From positions 527,439 to 591,438 of the forward strand of contig NZ_CXOM01000002.1 of NCBI RefSeq assembly GCF_001269365.1: a stretch of DNA of 64,000 nucleotides, given 5' to 3'. The position numbers were made by a program, and so were the translations under genes. Positions 35,467 to 44,196 of this stretch are shown here, one piece after another; the stretch's first letter is position 1, and every line of letters starts with the position of its first letter. This DNA is from Limnohabitans sp. Rim11 (lineage in GTDB: Bacteria > Pseudomonadota > Gammaproteobacteria > Burkholderiales > Burkholderiaceae_C). The notes beneath the pieces were generated by a model. The model ran no database searches and was not told the DNA's origin. It was given only the letters and a program-made list of their open reading frames with translations.

Positions 35467-37035
35467 TTATCTGTCGGACGTAAACGGTCTTCGGTATTGG
35501 ACCGCTTCTGCAAGATCTGAAGTTTCGATGTCAGGGTGATCTGAAAGATCGGCGATGGTTCTAGCCACTTTCAATACGCGATGGGTACTTCTACTGCTCC
35601 AGGCGAAATGTGAAGCCACTTGATGAAGGTAGTCCGACGCTTCAGACGCCAATGGGCAATGTTTTTCCAGCAAAGCACCCGCTAGGGATTGATTCGCGCA
35701 TCCTTGACGCAGCTTAGAGACGTGATTGGCTTGAAGGCAGCGCTCGCTGATTCTCGCCGTGCTTTCTGCGGCGGGCGCGTTAATGAGAAGTTTGGCATCT
35801 TGGCTGGGAACCTCTATGTGCAAGTCAATTCGGTCAAGCAATGGCCCACTGATCTTTCTCATGTATCTGTGAACTTGATCGGGCGTGCATCGGCACACAG
35901 GACCTTTTTGTCCGCCCTTTTGGACTTGACCCGCATACCCGCATGGGCAAGGATTCATGGCTGCTATGAGTTGAAACCGCGCAGGAAATTCTGTGCTCAT
36001 TGCTGCCCGCGAGATGGTGACACTGCCCGACTCAAGGGGTTCGCGCAATGCTTCTAGGGCCGATCTTGGAAACTCCGGCAATTCATCCAAAAACAAAACG
36101 CCGTGGTGTGCCAAAGATATTTCGCCAGGACGAGGGGGTGACCCGCCGCCAACCAAAGCCACTGCGCTGGCTGAATGGTGCGGGTGGCGGGTGGGCCGCC
36201 TTGACCACTGTGAAAGGTCAAACCGACCGGCAAGACTGGCAATGGCCGCAGCCTCTAAGGACTCTTGGATATTGAGAGGCGACAGCAAACCCGAGAAACG
36301 ATGAGCCAACATCGACTTACCAGACCCAGGTGGCCCCATCATCAACAAACTGTGGCCGCCAGCCGCGGCTATTTCCAGCGCACGTTTGGCGCCAGACTGA
36401 CCTTTGACATCGGCCAAATCGAGGCTTTGATGATCTGTATGGCGGGGTAAGACCCCCGGCAAAAGTTTGGCCCAACCCTGCTCATCATGGATGGCGGCAC
36501 CAGTTTGCTCGGAGCTTCGATTGACAAATTGCATGGCCACCGCACTTAAATGGTCTGCTCTGTAAACCGTGACGTCAGGCACCAGGGCGGCCTCCTCGGC
36601 ACTGCCCGGGGGCAAAACCAAGCATCGGCCTTTGGGTTGTTGGTACAAGGCAAGCCCCATGACCAAAGCGCCCTTGATGGGCCGGAGTGCACCCGACAAA
36701 GAAAGCTCGCCTGCAAATTCATAAGCGCTTAAAAGAGAGCCATCGATTTGCCCACTGGCAGCCAAGATGCCCAGGGCGATGGGCAGGTCAAAGCGTCCGG
36801 AGTCTTTGGGCAAATCGGCTGGCGCCAAATTTACCGTGATTCGCTGATTACTTGGAAACTCAAAGCCCGAGTTTTGAAGCGCAGAGCGAACCCGCTCCCT
36901 GGCTTCTTTAACCTCAACATCTGCCAAACCGACCAAAGTAAAGCTGGGCAAACCATTGGCCAAGTGCACCTCGACAGTGACAGGGGGCGATTGAAGGCCA
37001 AGCAAAGCTCGACTTTGCACCAAAGACAGACGCAT
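35467..37035 (-). CDS. comM: ComM/YifB family Mg-chelatase-like AAA+ ATPase
   Basis: A branch-migration helicase used in natural transformation in other bacteria. The 522 residues begin MRLSLVQSRALLGLQ and hold the N-terminal LonC-like domain (VGLADVEVKEARERVRSAL), Walker A MMGPPGSGKSML near 230-241, the Walker B region GVLFLDELPEF, the cysteine pair in MNPCPCGY and a C-terminal lid domain. ATG 37035 is chosen because an upstream frame extension to 37089 lacks family sequence. It is divergent from the nitrogen-regulated porin and shares its promoter region. No other competence gene is seen here. Confidence 0.93.
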   Translation of the reverse strand: MRLSLVQSRALLGLQSPPVTVEVHLANGLPSFTLVGLADVEVKEARERVRSALQNSGFEFPSNQRITVNLAPADLPKDSGRFDLPIALGILAASGQIDGSLLSAYEFAGELSLSGALRPIKGALVMGLALYQQPKGRCLVLPPGSAEEAALVPDVTVYRADHLSAVAMQFVNRSSEQTGAAIHDEQGWAKLLPGVLPRHTDHQSLDLADVKGQSGAKRALEIAAAGGHSLLMMGPPGSGKSMLAHRFSGLLSPLNIQESLEAAAIASLAGRFDLSQWSRRPTRHPHHSASAVALVGGGSPPRPGEISLAHHGVLFLDELPEFPRSALEALREPLESGSVTISRAAMSTEFPARFQLIAAMNPCPCGYAGQVQKGGQKGPVCRCTPDQVHRYMRKISGPLLDRIDLHIEVPSQDAKLLINAPAAESTARISERCLQANHVSKLRQGCANQSLAGALLEKHCPLASEASDYLHQVASHFAWSSRSTHRVLKVARTIADLSDHPDIETSDLAEAVQYRRPFTSDR

Positions 37036-37045
37036 ACAGGTTCCT

Positions 37046-37062
37046 TGCACCAAGTTAGTGCA
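37046..37062. promoter_or_regulatory. NtrC-type binding site 1
   Basis: TGCACCAAGTTAGTGCA matches the NtrC consensus dyad TGCACC-N5-GGTGCA except at one base. Its centre is about 158 bp before the predicted transcription start of the porin gene, a normal distance for an activator that loops to sigma-54 polymerase. Confidence 0.8.
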
Positions 37063-37162
37063 CCATTGCTGTGGCTTTTTATAAGCCATACCTAGGCGGG
37101 TGCAGAAGACATTGAACCATTGAAGTCTTCAAAAGCCATGTTTCAGAGGCGTGACAATGACT

Positions 37163-37179
37163 TGCACTGATGCAGTGCA
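37163..37179. promoter_or_regulatory. NtrC-type binding site 2
   Basis: TGCACTGATGCAGTGCA is a dyad with perfect 6-bp arms (TGCACT/AGTGCA). It ends 4 bp before the -24 element, closer than usual for an activator site, so it may limit expression. Confidence 0.75.
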
Positions 37180-37182
37180 GCA

Positions 37183-37200
37183 TTGGCATGCTAAATGCTA
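37183..37200 (+). promoter_or_regulatory. Sigma-54 promoter of the porin-glnK-amtB unit
   Basis: TTGGCATGCTAAATGCTA: GG at 37185-37186, then 10 bases, then GC at 37197-37198, fitting the -24/-12 pattern TGGCAC-N5-TTGC. It lies 40 bp before the porin ATG, leaving a leader of about 29 nt with the ribosome site AGGAG. Confidence 0.83.
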
Positions 37201-37239
37201 AGTACCCACAGTCTCATTCTCATTTAACAGGAGTTATCT

Positions 37240-37983
37240 ATGAAAAAAATCGTTTCCCCCCTGATGTTCGCCATGGCTTTGGCATCTGCTGGCACCGCAA
37301 TGGCCCAAACAGCGCCCGCAGCGCCTGAGTCAAGCTTGTCTTTCAATGTGGGCGCAGTGAGCGAGTACCGTTACCGCGGATATTCACAGAGTCGTTTTGA
37401 CCCAGCGGTCCAAGGTGGCGCAGACTACGCCGACAAGAGCGGTGTCTATGTGGGTGTTTGGGGTTCTGGCATCAAGTGGGTCAAAGATGGTGGCGGTAAG
37501 TCAAACATGGAAGTTGATATCTACGGTGGCTATAAGTTCTCCGTGGGTGACGTCGCTTATGACATTGGCTTCTTGCGCTACGAGTACGCTAACAATGACT
37601 TGCCAGTGAGTGCCAATACCAATGAGTTTTACGGCGCAGTCACTATGGGCCCAACCACTTTGAAGTATTCACAAAGCACAGGTAACCTGTTTGGTTTCGC
37701 AGGCAGCAAGGGAAGCTCTTATGTTGACCTGACAGCTAACTTTGATTTGGGCAGCGGCTTTACTTTAACGCCTCACCTGGGTTACCAAAAAGTCAAAGGT
37801 GCAGGTAACGGCATTTACTCCTATACAGACCTTGCACTCACAGTCGCTAAAGATTTAGGCAATGGTTTGACAGCATCGGCCGCCCTTATTGGCACCGACG
37901 CTAAAACAGGCTCATACGTCAGCCCCGCTGGCAAGCAACTCGGCAAAGCCGGTTTGGTTGTCGGCGTGAAATACGCGTTCTAA
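37240..37983 (+). CDS. TorF family putative porin
   Basis: A 247-residue outer-membrane beta-barrel protein. The signal peptide (MKKIVSPLMFAMALASAGTAMAQ) is cleaved near 23. The mature part begins with LSFNVGAVSEYRYRGYSQSRFDPAVQGGADYADKSGVYVGVWGS, the TorF/TIGR02001 pattern, and ends in VVGVKYAF with a terminal Phe for barrel assembly. It is the first gene after the sigma-54 promoter and 27 bp before glnK. A role in uptake of a nitrogen compound is inferred from this context. Confidence 0.9.
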   Translation: MKKIVSPLMFAMALASAGTAMAQTAPAAPESSLSFNVGAVSEYRYRGYSQSRFDPAVQGGADYADKSGVYVGVWGSGIKWVKDGGGKSNMEVDIYGGYKFSVGDVAYDIGFLRYEYANNDLPVSANTNEFYGAVTMGPTTLKYSQSTGNLFGFAGSKGSSYVDLTANFDLGSGFTLTPHLGYQKVKGAGNGIYSYTDLALTVAKDLGNGLTASAALIGTDAKTGSYVSPAGKQLGKAGLVVGVKYAF

Positions 37984-38349
<366 letters not shown>

Positions 38350-38371
38350 TGCCCCAGAAAGAGAGATCAAA

Positions 38372-39904
38372 ATGAAAAAATTATTTGCCTCCCTCGCGTT
38401 GGGCTTGTCATTGTGTTTTGGTGGTGCCGCTTTTGCGCAAACAGCGCCAGCAGCCGAAGCCAAAGTGGAAGCGAAAGTAGAAGCCAAAGCGGAAGCTAAG
38501 GTTGATGCTGCAGCGCCTGCTACAGCGCCCGCTGCAGCACCTGCTGCCGCAGAAGCAGCCCCCGCCCTTGTCCCTAACAAAGGCGATACAGCCTGGATGA
38601 TGGTCTCCACCATCCTGGTCATCATGATGGTGGTGCCAGGTTTGGCATTGTTCTACGGCGGTTTGGTCCGCAGCAAGAACATGTTGTCTGTGCTGATGCA
38701 AGTCATGGTCACGTTCTCATTGATCACGGTCTTGTGGTTCATTTATGGCTACAGCTTGGCGTTCACTGAAGGCAATGCCTACATTGGCGGCCTCGACCGA
38801 CTGTTCATGAATGGCATCTGGGACAACGCAGCAGGCACATTTGCCAACGCCGCAACGTTCAGCAAAGGTGTGGTCATTCCCGAAATCACGTTTGCAGGTT
38901 TCCAAGCGACATTCGCGGGCATCACTTGCGCCCTGATCGTGGGTGCATTTGCAGAGCGCATCAAGTTTTCCGCTGTTTTGTTGTTCATGACACTGTGGTT
39001 CACTTTCAGCTACTTGCCCATTGCACACATGGTCTGGTTCTGGATGGGTCCCGATGCCTACGCAACCAAAGAAGTGGTTGACGAGATGACTGGCAAAGCG
39101 GGTTTGATCTGGCAGTGGGGCGCGCTTGACTTTGCTGGCGGTACCGTTGTTCACATCAACGCGGCTGTGGCTGGTTTGGTCGGTGCTTTCATGATTGGCA
39201 AGCGCGTGGGTTATGGCCGCGAAGCCATGGCACCTCACTCTTTGACATTGACCATGGTCGGTGCCTCATTGCTGTGGGTGGGCTGGTTTGGTTTCAACGC
39301 TGGTTCTGCACTCGAAGCCAATGGTTTTGCTGCCCTCGCTTTCGTCAACACTTTGTTGGCAACTGCTGCAGCAGTGTTGGCCTGGTGTGTGGGTGAAGCG
39401 CTGATGCGTGGCAAAGCGTCTATGCTGGGTGCAGCCTCTGGTGCTGTGGCTGGTTTGGTGGCCATCACGCCAGCAGCGGGCAACGTCGGTATCGGCGGCG
39501 CCTTGGTCATTGGTATCGTGGCAGGCTTCGCATGCTTGTGGGGCGTCAATGGCCTCAAGAAAATGCTGGGCGCGGACGACTCCTTGGACGTCTTCGGTGT
39601 GCACGGTGTGGGCGGTATCGTCGGTGCCTTGTTAACCGGTGTATTCAACTCACCTGCTCTGGGTGGTCCTGGCTTTGTAGCCGACTGGGTGACTGTGACC
39701 ATGGTGACTGCTGCCGATTACTCCATCGCAGCGCAAGTTTGGACCCAAGCCAAAGCTGTCCTCCTTACCATCGTATGGTCTGGCGTGGTGTCTTTGGTGG
39801 CCTTCAAACTGGTTGATTTGACAGTGGGTCTGCGTGTCTCTGAAGAAGAAGAGCGCGAAGGCTTGGACATCAGCTCACACGGCGAAACCGCTTATCACAG
39901 CTAA
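38372..39904 (+). CDS. amtB: Ammonium transporter AmtB with a long periplasmic Ala/Lys/Glu-rich N-terminal tail
   Basis: A 510-residue trimeric ammonium channel. The signal peptide (to about 22) is followed by a low-complexity tail at about 23-68 made of AKVEAKVEAKAEAKV and then Ala/Pro repeats. The channel follows, with VVPGLALFYGGLVRSKNMLSVLMQ, the first pore histidine in LPIAHMVWFWM and the second in DVFGVHGVGGIVGALLTG. The start is ATG 38372; an upstream frame from 38324 overlaps glnK. It ends the nitrogen operon and is followed by a strong terminator. Confidence 0.95.
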   Translation: MKKLFASLALGLSLCFGGAAFAQTAPAAEAKVEAKVEAKAEAKVDAAAPATAPAAAPAAAEAAPALVPNKGDTAWMMVSTILVIMMVVPGLALFYGGLVRSKNMLSVLMQVMVTFSLITVLWFIYGYSLAFTEGNAYIGGLDRLFMNGIWDNAAGTFANAATFSKGVVIPEITFAGFQATFAGITCALIVGAFAERIKFSAVLLFMTLWFTFSYLPIAHMVWFWMGPDAYATKEVVDEMTGKAGLIWQWGALDFAGGTVVHINAAVAGLVGAFMIGKRVGYGREAMAPHSLTLTMVGASLLWVGWFGFNAGSALEANGFAALAFVNTLLATAAAVLAWCVGEALMRGKASMLGAASGAVAGLVAITPAAGNVGIGGALVIGIVAGFACLWGVNGLKKMLGADDSLDVFGVHGVGGIVGALLTGVFNSPALGGPGFVADWVTVTMVTAADYSIAAQVWTQAKAVLLTIVWSGVVSLVAFKLVDLTVGLRVSEEEEREGLDISSHGETAYHS

Positions 39905-39953
39905 TCCGCAAAGATTTGAAAAGACTTTCCGAGAAGTTAGTCTCCAACTTAAC

Positions 39954-39978
39954 AAGCCCGCTTCGGCGGGCTTTTTTT
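39954..39978 (+). terminator. Intrinsic terminator after amtB
   Basis: AAGCCCGC-TTCG-GCGGGCTT, a perfect 8-bp stem with a UUCG tetraloop (39954-39973), followed by a run of T. It closes the porin-glnK-amtB unit. Confidence 0.96.
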
Positions 39979-40078
39979 TGCGCATTTCAAATGTGACATT
40001 GAGTGACATGGGAGGTTCAGGCAAAGATTTAATTCACAATGACAAACAAGAAGAATTGAATTCAAAGAGGCCATGTCC

Positions 40079-41032
40079 ATGACAAATCCCCCTGAACATT
40101 TAAGTCCCCAATGGCACTGCCTTACCGCTCAGCCGGACACCTTGGGCGAGTCGCCCTTTTGGAACCCCCACGAAAAGCGCTTGTACTGGGTTGACATTCC
40201 TGGTCAACGTTTAAGGCGCATGACGGTAGGATCCGACTTAACGGCGTTGCACGCAGTTGAAGACTGGCAGCTGGATGAAGAGCCCGGTTGTTTTGCCCCA
40301 GCCCAAAAAGGCGGTTGGGTCATGGCACTTCGCAACGGAATTTACCAAGCTGACATTTGGGGCGGTGAACTCACGTTGCTGGCGGCCGCGCCATACGACA
40401 CCACCAAGCTGAGGTTCAACGATGGCAAATGCGATCCCGTCGGCCATTTTTGGAGTGGCTCGATGTACGAGCCGCGAGATCAGGCCGCTGGCGTTCTTTA
40501 CGCCTTACAACGTGACGGTCAACTTCAAGCCAAGGCAACACAAGCCACAGTGGCCAATGGCTTGGCGTGGTCCCCAGATGGTAAAACCATTTATTGGTCC
40601 GACACGGCGTCGCATTGCATCCGGGCGTGGGACTATGACGCCCCCACACAAGCACTGGCCCACGAACGCACGTTTGCCCAATTTCCCATGAAGCCCAAAA
40701 CGTGGACTTACGGTACACCCGAGGCTCAAACTTACATGGGCCGACCCGATGGCGCAGCGGTTGATGCAGAAGGGTTTTATTACGCAGCCATGTACGAGGG
40801 CCATCGACTGGCCAAGATTGCACCCGACGGTCGCTGTGTGGCATTCATTGAAACGCCTGTGCAATGCCCCACCATGCCATGCTTTGGGGGAGAAGATTTG
40901 AAAACGCTGTTCATCACCACTTCGGCGCATGGCCGAAGTGAGGCGGAACTGAAAGCGCTGCCCAATTCAGGTTGTGTTTTTGCCACTCGGGTCGACACGC
41001 CCGGCCTACCTGTGAGTTTTTGCAAAAACTGA
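40079..41032 (+). CDS. SMP-30/gluconolactonase family protein
   Basis: A 317-residue six-bladed propeller lactonase. GESPFWNPHEKRLYWVDIPG near 25-44, the metal-site RFNDGKCDPVGHFWSGSM, NGLAWSPDGKTIYWSDT and the GRPDGAAVDAEGFYYAAM block are typical. It probably hydrolyses a sugar lactone. ATG 40079 is preferred over 40073 because AGAGG then has an 8-bp spacing. It lies 60 bp before glcE on the same strand, so it may belong to that unit. Confidence 0.9.
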   Translation: MTNPPEHLSPQWHCLTAQPDTLGESPFWNPHEKRLYWVDIPGQRLRRMTVGSDLTALHAVEDWQLDEEPGCFAPAQKGGWVMALRNGIYQADIWGGELTLLAAAPYDTTKLRFNDGKCDPVGHFWSGSMYEPRDQAAGVLYALQRDGQLQAKATQATVANGLAWSPDGKTIYWSDTASHCIRAWDYDAPTQALAHERTFAQFPMKPKTWTYGTPEAQTYMGRPDGAAVDAEGFYYAAMYEGHRLAKIAPDGRCVAFIETPVQCPTMPCFGGEDLKTLFITTSAHGRSEAELKALPNSGCVFATRVDTPGLPVSFCKN

Positions 41033-41092
41033 TGTGACTTAATTCTTGACCCCTGACCTGACAAAAGATCCGCTGCCGTTTAACATGGAGGC

Positions 41093-42367
41093 ATGAACGA
41101 CAGCACCCCTTCAAGTCAAAGCACAGACGCTGTGTCAAATGCTGCAGCCAATGCCGCATCGCATATTGGGTCTCATGCTTATCCTGACTTGAGCACTCTT
41201 TTGGAAACCATTCGCGAGGCTGCTTCAGCTTCACCGTCTCAGCGCAAAGCCTTTCGAATTCATGGTTCCGGCAGCCATGACTTTTTTGGTGAAAGCCTTG
41301 AGGGTGAGTTGTTGGAAACGCGCGGCCTTCATGGCATCGTCCAATACGAGCCAAGTGAGTTAGTCATTACTGTTGGCGCAGGCACGCCATTGCTAGATTT
41401 AGAAAACGAACTGGCCGAAAAAGGACAGTGTTTGGCGTTTGAGCCGCCGCACTTTCAATCGAAAGACCAAGCTGCCAAAGCCACTGTCGGCGGCATGGTG
41501 GCGTCTGGTTTGAGCGGTCCCTCCAGAGCCAGCGTCGGCGCAGTTCGCGATTTTGTTTTGGGCATGCGCTTCATCAACGGACGCGGCGAGCACCTCACTT
41601 TTGGCGGCCAAGTCATGAAGAATGTGGCCGGCTACGATGTCAGTCGATTGCTGGCCGGCAGTTGGGGAACTCTGGGTTTGATCACCGAAGTCTCGCTCAA
41701 GGTTTTGCCGGTTGCCCCTGCCGAGGCTTTCTTGATGTGCCAGATGTCGCAAGCGAAAGCGCTTGAATTGTTGAACCAGTGGGGCGGGCAACCCCTGCCC
41801 TTGAACGCAAGCTGTTGGGTCAAAGACACCACCGTGGCTGGCGCACCAGAAATGCTGTTCATTCGATTGCGTGGGGCACAAGCTGCGGTGGAAGCTGCCA
41901 AAAGCAAAATGGCCAAAGATGTCGCGTCTCTTAACAGTGAACTGATTGAGCAGCAAGCCAGCAGCGCCGCAGCCGATTGGCATGCGGGCCGCAATCAACG
42001 CTTGCCCTTTTTTACAGACAGCGCGGCCGCAAGCGATGTGGCCTTGTGGCGGTTTTCGGTGCCGCAAACGGCACCCGCTTTGCCATTGCCAGCCAGCGCC
42101 TCTGCCCCTTACATTGAATGGCATGGGGCACAGCGATGGGTTTGGGCGCCCCTTAGCGATGCGCAATCGTTAAGGCAAATAGCAGCCAATGTAGGTGGCC
42201 AGGTGACTTTGTTCAGACGCTCTCAACAAGCCAGCGCCGCACTGCAGGTCGATGTGCCCGTGTTGACACCGCTCGATCCTGTCCAACAAAGAATTCAGCA
42301 AGCGCTGAAAAACCAATTTGATCCTGCGGGGCTGTTTGGCCCGCGCAGAATGAACGCGCATTTCTGA
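41093..42367 (+). CDS. glcE: Glycolate oxidase FAD-binding subunit GlcE
   Basis: A 424-residue flavoprotein subunit of glycolate oxidase. It carries the PCMH-type FAD domain: FRIHGSGSHDFFGE, LVITVGAGTPLLDLENELAEKGQ, GGMVASGLSGPSRASVGAVRDFVLGMRFINGRGEHLTFGG and the FAD-binding NVAGYDVSRLLAGSWGTLG. The first 40 or so residues, rich in Ser and Ala, are a variable extension. The end FDPAGLFGPRRMN is typical. glcF follows after 8 bp. The usual partner glcD is absent upstream. Confidence 0.93.
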   Translation: MNDSTPSSQSTDAVSNAAANAASHIGSHAYPDLSTLLETIREAASASPSQRKAFRIHGSGSHDFFGESLEGELLETRGLHGIVQYEPSELVITVGAGTPLLDLENELAEKGQCLAFEPPHFQSKDQAAKATVGGMVASGLSGPSRASVGAVRDFVLGMRFINGRGEHLTFGGQVMKNVAGYDVSRLLAGSWGTLGLITEVSLKVLPVAPAEAFLMCQMSQAKALELLNQWGGQPLPLNASCWVKDTTVAGAPEMLFIRLRGAQAAVEAAKSKMAKDVASLNSELIEQQASSAAADWHAGRNQRLPFFTDSAAASDVALWRFSVPQTAPALPLPASASAPYIEWHGAQRWVWAPLSDAQSLRQIAANVGGQVTLFRRSQQASAALQVDVPVLTPLDPVQQRIQQALKNQFDPAGLFGPRRMNAHF

Positions 42368-42375
42368 GGCTCACC

Positions 42376-43614
42376 ATGCAAACCCAACTCGCACCTGAGT
42401 TTCAAAACACCTTACTGGGCCAAGAGGCTGAAGCCATCTTGCGCCAATGTGTTCATTGTGGTTTTTGTACCGCCACCTGCCCCACCTATCAAATCATGGG
42501 CGACGAGTTAGATGGTCCCAGGGGCCGCATCTATCTGATGAAACAGGTGTTTGAAGGCGCAGAGCCTACGCGCAAAACACAACTGCATTTAGACCGTTGC
42601 CTCACATGCCGCAACTGCGAAAGCACCTGCCCATCTGGCGTGCAATATGGGCACTTGGTTGACTTGGGTCGCAAGGTGGTGGATGCCAAAGTGCAGCGGC
42701 CCTTCAAGGAACGCGCTTTGCGTTGGGCGCTCAAGGAGGGACTGACCTCGTCTTTGTTTGCGCCGGCCATGAAGCTGGGGCAAAGTGTGCGCTCGCTACT
42801 GCCTTCGGCGCTCAAAGCCAAAGTACCTGCCCCGCAACAAGCCGGCGCTTGGCCAACCGCCCAACAAGCGCGCAAAGTGTTGATGTTGGCCGGTTGCGTT
42901 CAGCCCGCGATGAAGCCCAACATCAACACTGCAACCGCGCGCGTTCTGAGTGCGTGCGGTATTCAAGTGGTGGTGCCGCCGGCTGCAGGTTGTTGTGGCG
43001 CCGTTAAATTTCACTTGAACGATCAAGTGGGCGGCCTGGATCACATGCGCAACAACATCGATGCATGGTGGCCATGGGTTGAACAAGGTATCGAAGCCAT
43101 TGTGATGAACGCTTCTGGATGCGGCGTCACAGTCAAAGAATACGGGCACCTGTTGCAGCACGACGCGCAATATGCCGCCAAGGCGCAGAAAATTTCAGAG
43201 CTCACGCGTGATTTGAGTGAGCTCTTGCCCATGTGTTTGCCAGAGCTCCAAAAACAATTGAAGCCTGAGGCGGTGGCCGCAACAGGGCTGTTGGCTTATC
43301 ACCCGCCCTGCACACTGCAGCACGGGCAGCAACTCAAAGGTGGCGTAGAGGCGCAGTTGGGCCAGCTAGGCTTTCAGTTGCGCGTGACAGACATTGAATC
43401 CAACTTGTGCTGTGGCTCTGCAGGCACTTATTCTGTGTTGCAAGCCGAAACAGCCTACAACTTGCGCGACAGAAAACTGGGCCACTTAAACAAGCTGCAA
43501 CCCACCGCTATTTTGAGCGCCAACATTGGCTGCATCACGCACCTACAAAGCGGCTCGGACGTACCCGTGAAGCACTGGATTGAAATGGTCGATGAGGCCT
43601 TGTCAAAGGGCTAA
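42376..43614 (+). CDS. glcF: Glycolate oxidase iron-sulfur subunit GlcF
   Basis: A 412-residue protein with two N-terminal 4Fe-4S motifs (CVHCGFCTATCPTY near 26-39 and CLTCRNCESTCPSG near 75-88). Two CCG-type cysteine-rich domains follow (AGCCGAVKFHL near 204 and LCCGSAGTYSVL near 345). It passes electrons from the flavin subunits to the quinone pool. It is the end of the glcEF unit, 59 bp before the convergent glutathione peroxidase. Confidence 0.95.
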   Translation: MQTQLAPEFQNTLLGQEAEAILRQCVHCGFCTATCPTYQIMGDELDGPRGRIYLMKQVFEGAEPTRKTQLHLDRCLTCRNCESTCPSGVQYGHLVDLGRKVVDAKVQRPFKERALRWALKEGLTSSLFAPAMKLGQSVRSLLPSALKAKVPAPQQAGAWPTAQQARKVLMLAGCVQPAMKPNINTATARVLSACGIQVVVPPAAGCCGAVKFHLNDQVGGLDHMRNNIDAWWPWVEQGIEAIVMNASGCGVTVKEYGHLLQHDAQYAAKAQKISELTRDLSELLPMCLPELQKQLKPEAVAATGLLAYHPPCTLQHGQQLKGGVEAQLGQLGFQLRVTDIESNLCCGSAGTYSVLQAETAYNLRDRKLGHLNKLQPTAILSANIGCITHLQSGSDVPVKHWIEMVDEALSKG

Positions 43615-43630
43615 GCTTAAAAGCTGCACT

Positions 43631-43665
43631 TCACCTAGGTATCACCTGGGCATCACCTAGGTGGG
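43631..43665. repeat. Short CACCTAGG/CACCTGGG repeats between glcF and glutathione peroxidase
   Basis: Three copies of TCACCT-A/G-GG in 30 bp; the outer two contain the palindrome ACCTAGGT (43633-43640 and 43655-43662) and can pair with each other as a hairpin. It has no T-run. It may be a weak bidirectional terminator between the convergent genes. Confidence 0.5.
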
Positions 43666-43672
43666 TGCCAGT

Positions 43673-44161
43673 TTAATTTTGCTTGAGTGCAGCCTCAATG
43701 TCGGCTTTGAGTTTTTCAGGCTTGTCCATCGGGGCATAGCGTTTGAGAACGCGCCCATCGCGGCCCACCAAAAATTTGGTGAAGTTCCACTTGATGCCTT
43801 TGCTGCCCAACAAACCGGGCGCTTCTGCGCACAGCCACTGATACAAAGGATGGGCGCTTGCACCGTTCACTTCAATCTTTTCCATCATGGGAAAAGAAAC
43901 GCCAAAGTTGAGTTGGCAAAAGCTGGCAATGTCCGCGTTGCTGCCAGGATCTTGACCGCCAAATTGATTGCATGGAAAACCCATAACTCGCAAGCCTTGT
44001 GCTTGGTACGCTTGGTGGAGTTTTTCAAGTCCACCAAATTGCGGTGTAAATCCGCAGGCACTGGCGGTGTTCACAATCAGCATGACCTGCCCGCGCATTT
44101 GATCAAGCGCCAGGCTTTGACCATTCATCTGGACAGCTTCAAAGTCATAAATGGTTTTCAT
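43673..44161 (-). CDS. Glutathione peroxidase (cysteine type)
   Basis: A 162-residue thioredoxin-fold peroxidase. The active site VNTASACGFTPQ has Cys at 36 where animal enzymes have selenocysteine. The second signature GFPCNQFGGQDPG (glutamine of the triad) and the third, WNFTKFLV, are present. It reduces hydrogen or lipid peroxides, in many bacteria with thioredoxin. It is 35 bp downstream of lplT on the same strand. Confidence 0.95.
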   Translation of the reverse strand: MKTIYDFEAVQMNGQSLALDQMRGQVMLIVNTASACGFTPQFGGLEKLHQAYQAQGLRVMGFPCNQFGGQDPGSNADIASFCQLNFGVSFPMMEKIEVNGASAHPLYQWLCAEAPGLLGSKGIKWNFTKFLVGRDGRVLKRYAPMDKPEKLKADIEAALKQN

Positions 44162-44196
44162 GCAACGCTCTTTTGTTCAGTGTGGATGGGTCTCAA

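Noticed and set aside
40008..40082. A 24-codon frame whose stop overlaps the SMP-30 start as ATGA
   Set aside because: It has no ribosome site and no recognisable sequence; the overlap is explained by the strong AGAGG-ATG of the real gene.
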